Below are positions 5,981 through 7,555 of a stretch of DNA of 7,555 bases, one piece after another. Each line of letters begins with the position of its first letter. Position 1 is the first letter of the stretch. This DNA is from Treponema sp. (GTDB lineage: Bacteria > Spirochaetota > Spirochaetia > Treponematales > Treponemataceae). The stretch covers positions 1 through 7,555 of the forward strand of contig JAITOJ010000023.1 of NCBI GenBank assembly GCA_031290005.1. The letters run 5' to 3'. A program made the position numbers and the translations under genes. The notes beneath the pieces were generated by a model, which made no database searches, was not told where the DNA came from, and worked only from the letters and a program-made list of their open reading frames with translations.

Positions 5981-7216
5981 CTATTGCGCGTTTTCCGCAA
6001 GGGCTTTCAATAAATCCGCGTCAATGTCGTGACCGTATTCCCAATAGAACACCCCGCCCATGCCCTGCTCTTTCGCGTATTTGGCAATCACGGCGATGGC
6101 TTCCTCATCGGTGTAGCTGATCCAGATGTCCCCGTTATACAGATACGGCGACTGGGCAAGGTCATCCCAATACCGGGTGTACCCTGAGCCGGGTTTCAGC
6201 AATTCCTTAATCTGGCCATAACTAATCGTTCCCTGCTCAAAAGGCAGCCCCTTGTAGGGCTGAAAAAGCCCCGGCGTGTCCTCATACGGCCCCGTTTCCA
6301 CGCCGCTCCAGGCTTTGCCGTAAAATCCCAGGCCCAGCATGATTTTCTCCGCGGGCACCCAGGCGTCCAAATATGCCTGTATGGCCTGTTCCGTGCTCCA
6401 GCCGCCCCAGTCCGGGTCGCCGGGATTGTTGGACAGGTTTGCCTGATGGCCGGTTTGCTTGCTCCAGCCGCCGTAATAGTCATAGGCCATGAGCTTCAAA
6501 CCGTCCACGATTTTCGATACCGCCACCACGTCGTTGACCTTGGGAAACCACGGGCTGGCAGGCACCGCCGTAGAAAGCCCGTACCGTTTGCCGGTCTCCG
6601 CGCCCAAGGTGTCCAGCGCCGTGCGCAGGTCTTGCAGCAGCGTCACGTAGTTCTGCCGGTCAGCGGGACGGCTCTTGATTTCCTGCCCCCATTCCGGCCC
6701 GACCGGATATTCCCAGTCAATGTCGATGCCGTCCAGGTTGTAGTCTTTGAGCCAGGCAATCACATTGGCCACAAAAGCCGCCCGTTTTGCCGGGGTGTCC
6801 GCCATATCGGAAAAACCTTCCGCGCCGTACCCGCCCACCGACACATTCACCCGCAAGTGCGGATACGCCTTCTTCACCGCCGCCACTTCCTCCCAGATAT
6901 TCGAAAACTCCGGCGACCCGTCCGCCAGGGGGCGCAGTTCAGGGATATAGATGGTTACGCCGTCCGCCGGGTCAATAAGGGCAAAGGAAACAATCATATC
7001 CGTCAGATATTCCCCTTTAATCATCCCCGCGTTCCAGTACGGGTTGCCCCCTTCCCGCGCCGCTTCCGGTATGGGCCAGGTGCGGATATAGGCCGACACC
7101 CGGGGCTCCAGTTTCGCGCCGCTTCCGCCAGTTGTGGCGCAGGAAGCGAACAGACCGCCCAGCAGCGCCGCACCCATAAAAAAAAGCCCAGGACTTCTGT
7201 GTCTTGCATACATCAT
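5981..7216 (-). CDS. Glycoside hydrolase family 18 chitinase-like lipoprotein
   Basis: The product has 411 residues. It is predicted to cleave beta-1,4-linked N-acetylglucosamine polymers (chitin or related glycans) by the substrate-assisted GH18 mechanism. Seen: SVGG at 126-129; DGIDIDWEYP at 162-171, the complete DxxDxDxE motif with acid/base Glu169; MAYDYYG at 243-249; and a conserved floor Trp392 in GVFYWEYG. The stretch from LGLGFYGKAW (about 294) to FYWEYG matches the late TIM-barrel region, with a short alpha/beta insertion. The N-terminus has a hydrophobic segment and L-F-A-S-C, giving lipidated Cys26, so it should be membrane-anchored, probably surface-exposed. The ATG at 7216 is chosen because AAGGAG ends six bases before it; the next codon is also ATG. 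An ATG at 7276 would start within the -35 element and was rejected. Other GH18 activities (for example endo-beta-N-acetylglucosaminidase) are possible. No frameshift or missing catalytic residue. Confidence 0.95.
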   Translation of the reverse strand: MMYARHRSPGLFFMGAALLGGLFASCATTGGSGAKLEPRVSAYIRTWPIPEAAREGGNPYWNAGMIKGEYLTDMIVSFALIDPADGVTIYIPELRPLADGSPEFSNIWEEVAAVKKAYPHLRVNVSVGGYGAEGFSDMADTPAKRAAFVANVIAWLKDYNLDGIDIDWEYPVGPEWGQEIKSRPADRQNYVTLLQDLRTALDTLGAETGKRYGLSTAVPASPWFPKVNDVVAVSKIVDGLKLMAYDYYGGWSKQTGHQANLSNNPGDPDWGGWSTEQAIQAYLDAWVPAEKIMLGLGFYGKAWSGVETGPYEDTPGLFQPYKGLPFEQGTISYGQIKELLKPGSGYTRYWDDLAQSPYLYNGDIWISYTDEEAIAVIAKYAKEQGMGGVFYWEYGHDIDADLLKALAENAQ

Positions 7217-7232
7217 AGACAACTCCTTCCAG

Positions 7233-7247
7233 ATAGATGGTGTCTTT
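7233..7247 (-). promoter_or_regulatory. 15-bp shared motif, copy 2 (chitinase leader)
   Basis: Minus-strand AAAGACACCATCTAT begins right after the -10 element and so covers the expected transcription start of the chitinase gene. It matches the copy at 5796-5810 at 14 of 15 positions. Confidence 0.45.
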
Positions 7248-7276
7248 AGAATAATATGTGTTGCCTGTTTTGTCAA
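7248..7276 (-). promoter_or_regulatory. Sigma-70-type promoter for the chitinase gene
   Basis: The minus strand has TTGACA (7276-7271), a 17-bp spacer, and TATTCT (7253-7248; four of six matches to TATAAT). The transcription start would be near 7241, giving a leader of about 25 bases that keeps the AAGGAG site and ATG at 7216. The perfect -35 and ideal spacing make this the best promoter in the window. Confidence 0.78.
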
Positions 7277-7319
7277 TAAAAAAAAGTAAGATATGTGAAA
7301 AAAAGTTAGGTTTTTCAGG

Positions 7320-7336
7320 CGCGCATCTGTTGCGCG
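7320..7336. other. Inverted repeat just upstream of the oadB promoter
   Basis: CGCGCA-TCTGT-TGCGCG, a perfect six-base palindromic arm pair with a five-base spacer, five bases before the -35 of the plus-strand promoter. No T-run follows on either strand, so it is not a terminator. It may be an operator for the divergent genes. Confidence 0.4.
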
Positions 7337-7341
7337 GCCAC

Positions 7342-7370
7342 TTGAAACGAATATCCGGTGAAGGTATAGT
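7342..7370 (+). promoter_or_regulatory. Promoter-like sequence for the oadB/gcdB-type gene
   Basis: TTGAAA (7342-7347), a 17-bp spacer, and TATAGT (7365-7370): five of six matches in each box. The predicted start (about 7375-7379) leaves only about a dozen bases before the ATG at 7388, barely keeping the GCGAGG ribosome site, so the transcript would have a very short leader. An upstream alternative, TTGTCA at 7270-7275, overlaps the chitinase -35 but lacks a good -10. Confidence 0.6.
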
Positions 7371-7387
7371 GTCGGCGAGGTGTAATT

Positions 7388-7555
7388 ATGGAAGACTTGT
7401 TTATCGGCTTTACCAGCCTTGCCGGGACAGAGGGCCTGTATCGGATCATCATGATTCTCATCGGCATAGTCCTCATAACCCTGGCGGTTAAAAAAGAATA
7501 CGAGCCCATGCTGCTCCTGCCCATCGGGTTTGGGGCGATTCTGGTGAACCTGCCC
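7388..7555 (+). CDS. Sodium-translocating decarboxylase beta subunit, N-terminal part (OadB/GcdB/MmdB family; 3' partial)
   Basis: The first 56 codons are visible; the gene continues past the window end. After MEDLFIGFTSLAGTEGLYR comes a membrane segment (IIMILIGIVLITLAV) and then KKEYEPMLLLPIGFGAILVNLP. The 'KK-YEPLLLLPIGFGA-L-N-P' stretch is highly characteristic of the beta subunit of oxaloacetate, glutaconyl-CoA or methylmalonyl-CoA decarboxylase sodium pumps. In these, the integral membrane beta subunit couples decarboxylation of carboxybiotin to Na+ export. Which substrate subunit it serves cannot be told from the N-terminus. The start has GCGAGG seven bases upstream. No alpha or gamma subunit precedes it in the window; it opens its own divergent transcript, so partners may lie downstream. 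Confidence 0.9.
   Translation, partial: MEDLFIGFTSLAGTEGLYRIIMILIGIVLITLAVKKEYEPMLLLPIGFGAILVNLP

Noticed and set aside
6446..7249. Plus-strand ORF of 267 codons opposite the chitinase gene
   Set aside because: It is Arg/His/Pro-rich, typical of an antisense shadow, and lies over an intact GH18 gene with full catalytic motifs.
7217..7276. N-terminal extension of the chitinase to an ATG at 7276
   Set aside because: It would start inside the -35 box and cover the whole promoter; the ATG at 7216 has AAGGAG at ideal spacing before a proper lipoprotein signal.
7278..7304. Runs of 8 A and 7 A in the divergent gap as further slippage tracts
   Set aside because: Runs of this length are common in AT-rich promoter DNA and lie outside any reading frame or promoter box.

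Overview
The window looks like chromosomal DNA from a spirochaete, most likely a Treponema-type bacterium. This is inferred from the protein styles and was not tested by a search. The evidence is several lipoproteins with relaxed lipoboxes, a treponeme-style outer-membrane beta-barrel protein ending in an aromatic residue, the tail of an Rpn-type transposase/nuclease, the start of a sodium-pump decarboxylase beta subunit, and strong AAGGAG ribosome binding sites. Base composition is balanced to slightly GC-rich.

Layout. Positions 2-304 (+) hold the 3' end of a probable Rpn-family protein. A minus-strand terminator follows at 357-388. Almost everything from 7276 down to 357 is then one minus-strand block: a GH18 chitinase-like lipoprotein (7216-5981); a 285-bp gap; an outer-membrane beta-barrel protein (5695-4490); a 379-residue lipoprotein (4474-3335); and a 939-residue lipoprotein with tandem repeats (3261-442). 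A good promoter (TTGACA, 17 bp, TATTCT) lies before the chitinase. Diverging from it on the plus strand, with its own promoter-like sequence, is the start of an oadB/gcdB-type sodium-translocating decarboxylase beta subunit, cut by the window end.

How the genes may work together. The block encodes a surface-anchored glycan hydrolase, an outer-membrane barrel that could pass solutes, and two lipoproteins sharing an unrecognised beta-rich domain (one copy in the short protein, four in the long one). That domain ends like carbohydrate-binding jelly rolls. A polysaccharide binding, cutting and uptake role is reasonable but inferred.

The most interesting segment is the 285-bp gap between chitinase and barrel gene. 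It holds a short ORF with a perfect AGGAGG site 19 bp after the chitinase stop, a run of exactly 18 G (18 C in the ORF), and a terminator-like hairpin with a T-run. In the 18-C state the ORF crosses the hairpin and ends in an ATGA overlap with the barrel start codon. With 17 C it still crosses the hairpin; with 16 or 19 C it stops at a tandem TAG-TAA before the hairpin. Together these could form a phase-variable attenuator, in which slippage of the C tract decides whether ribosomes cover the terminator. This is a hypothesis from layout alone.
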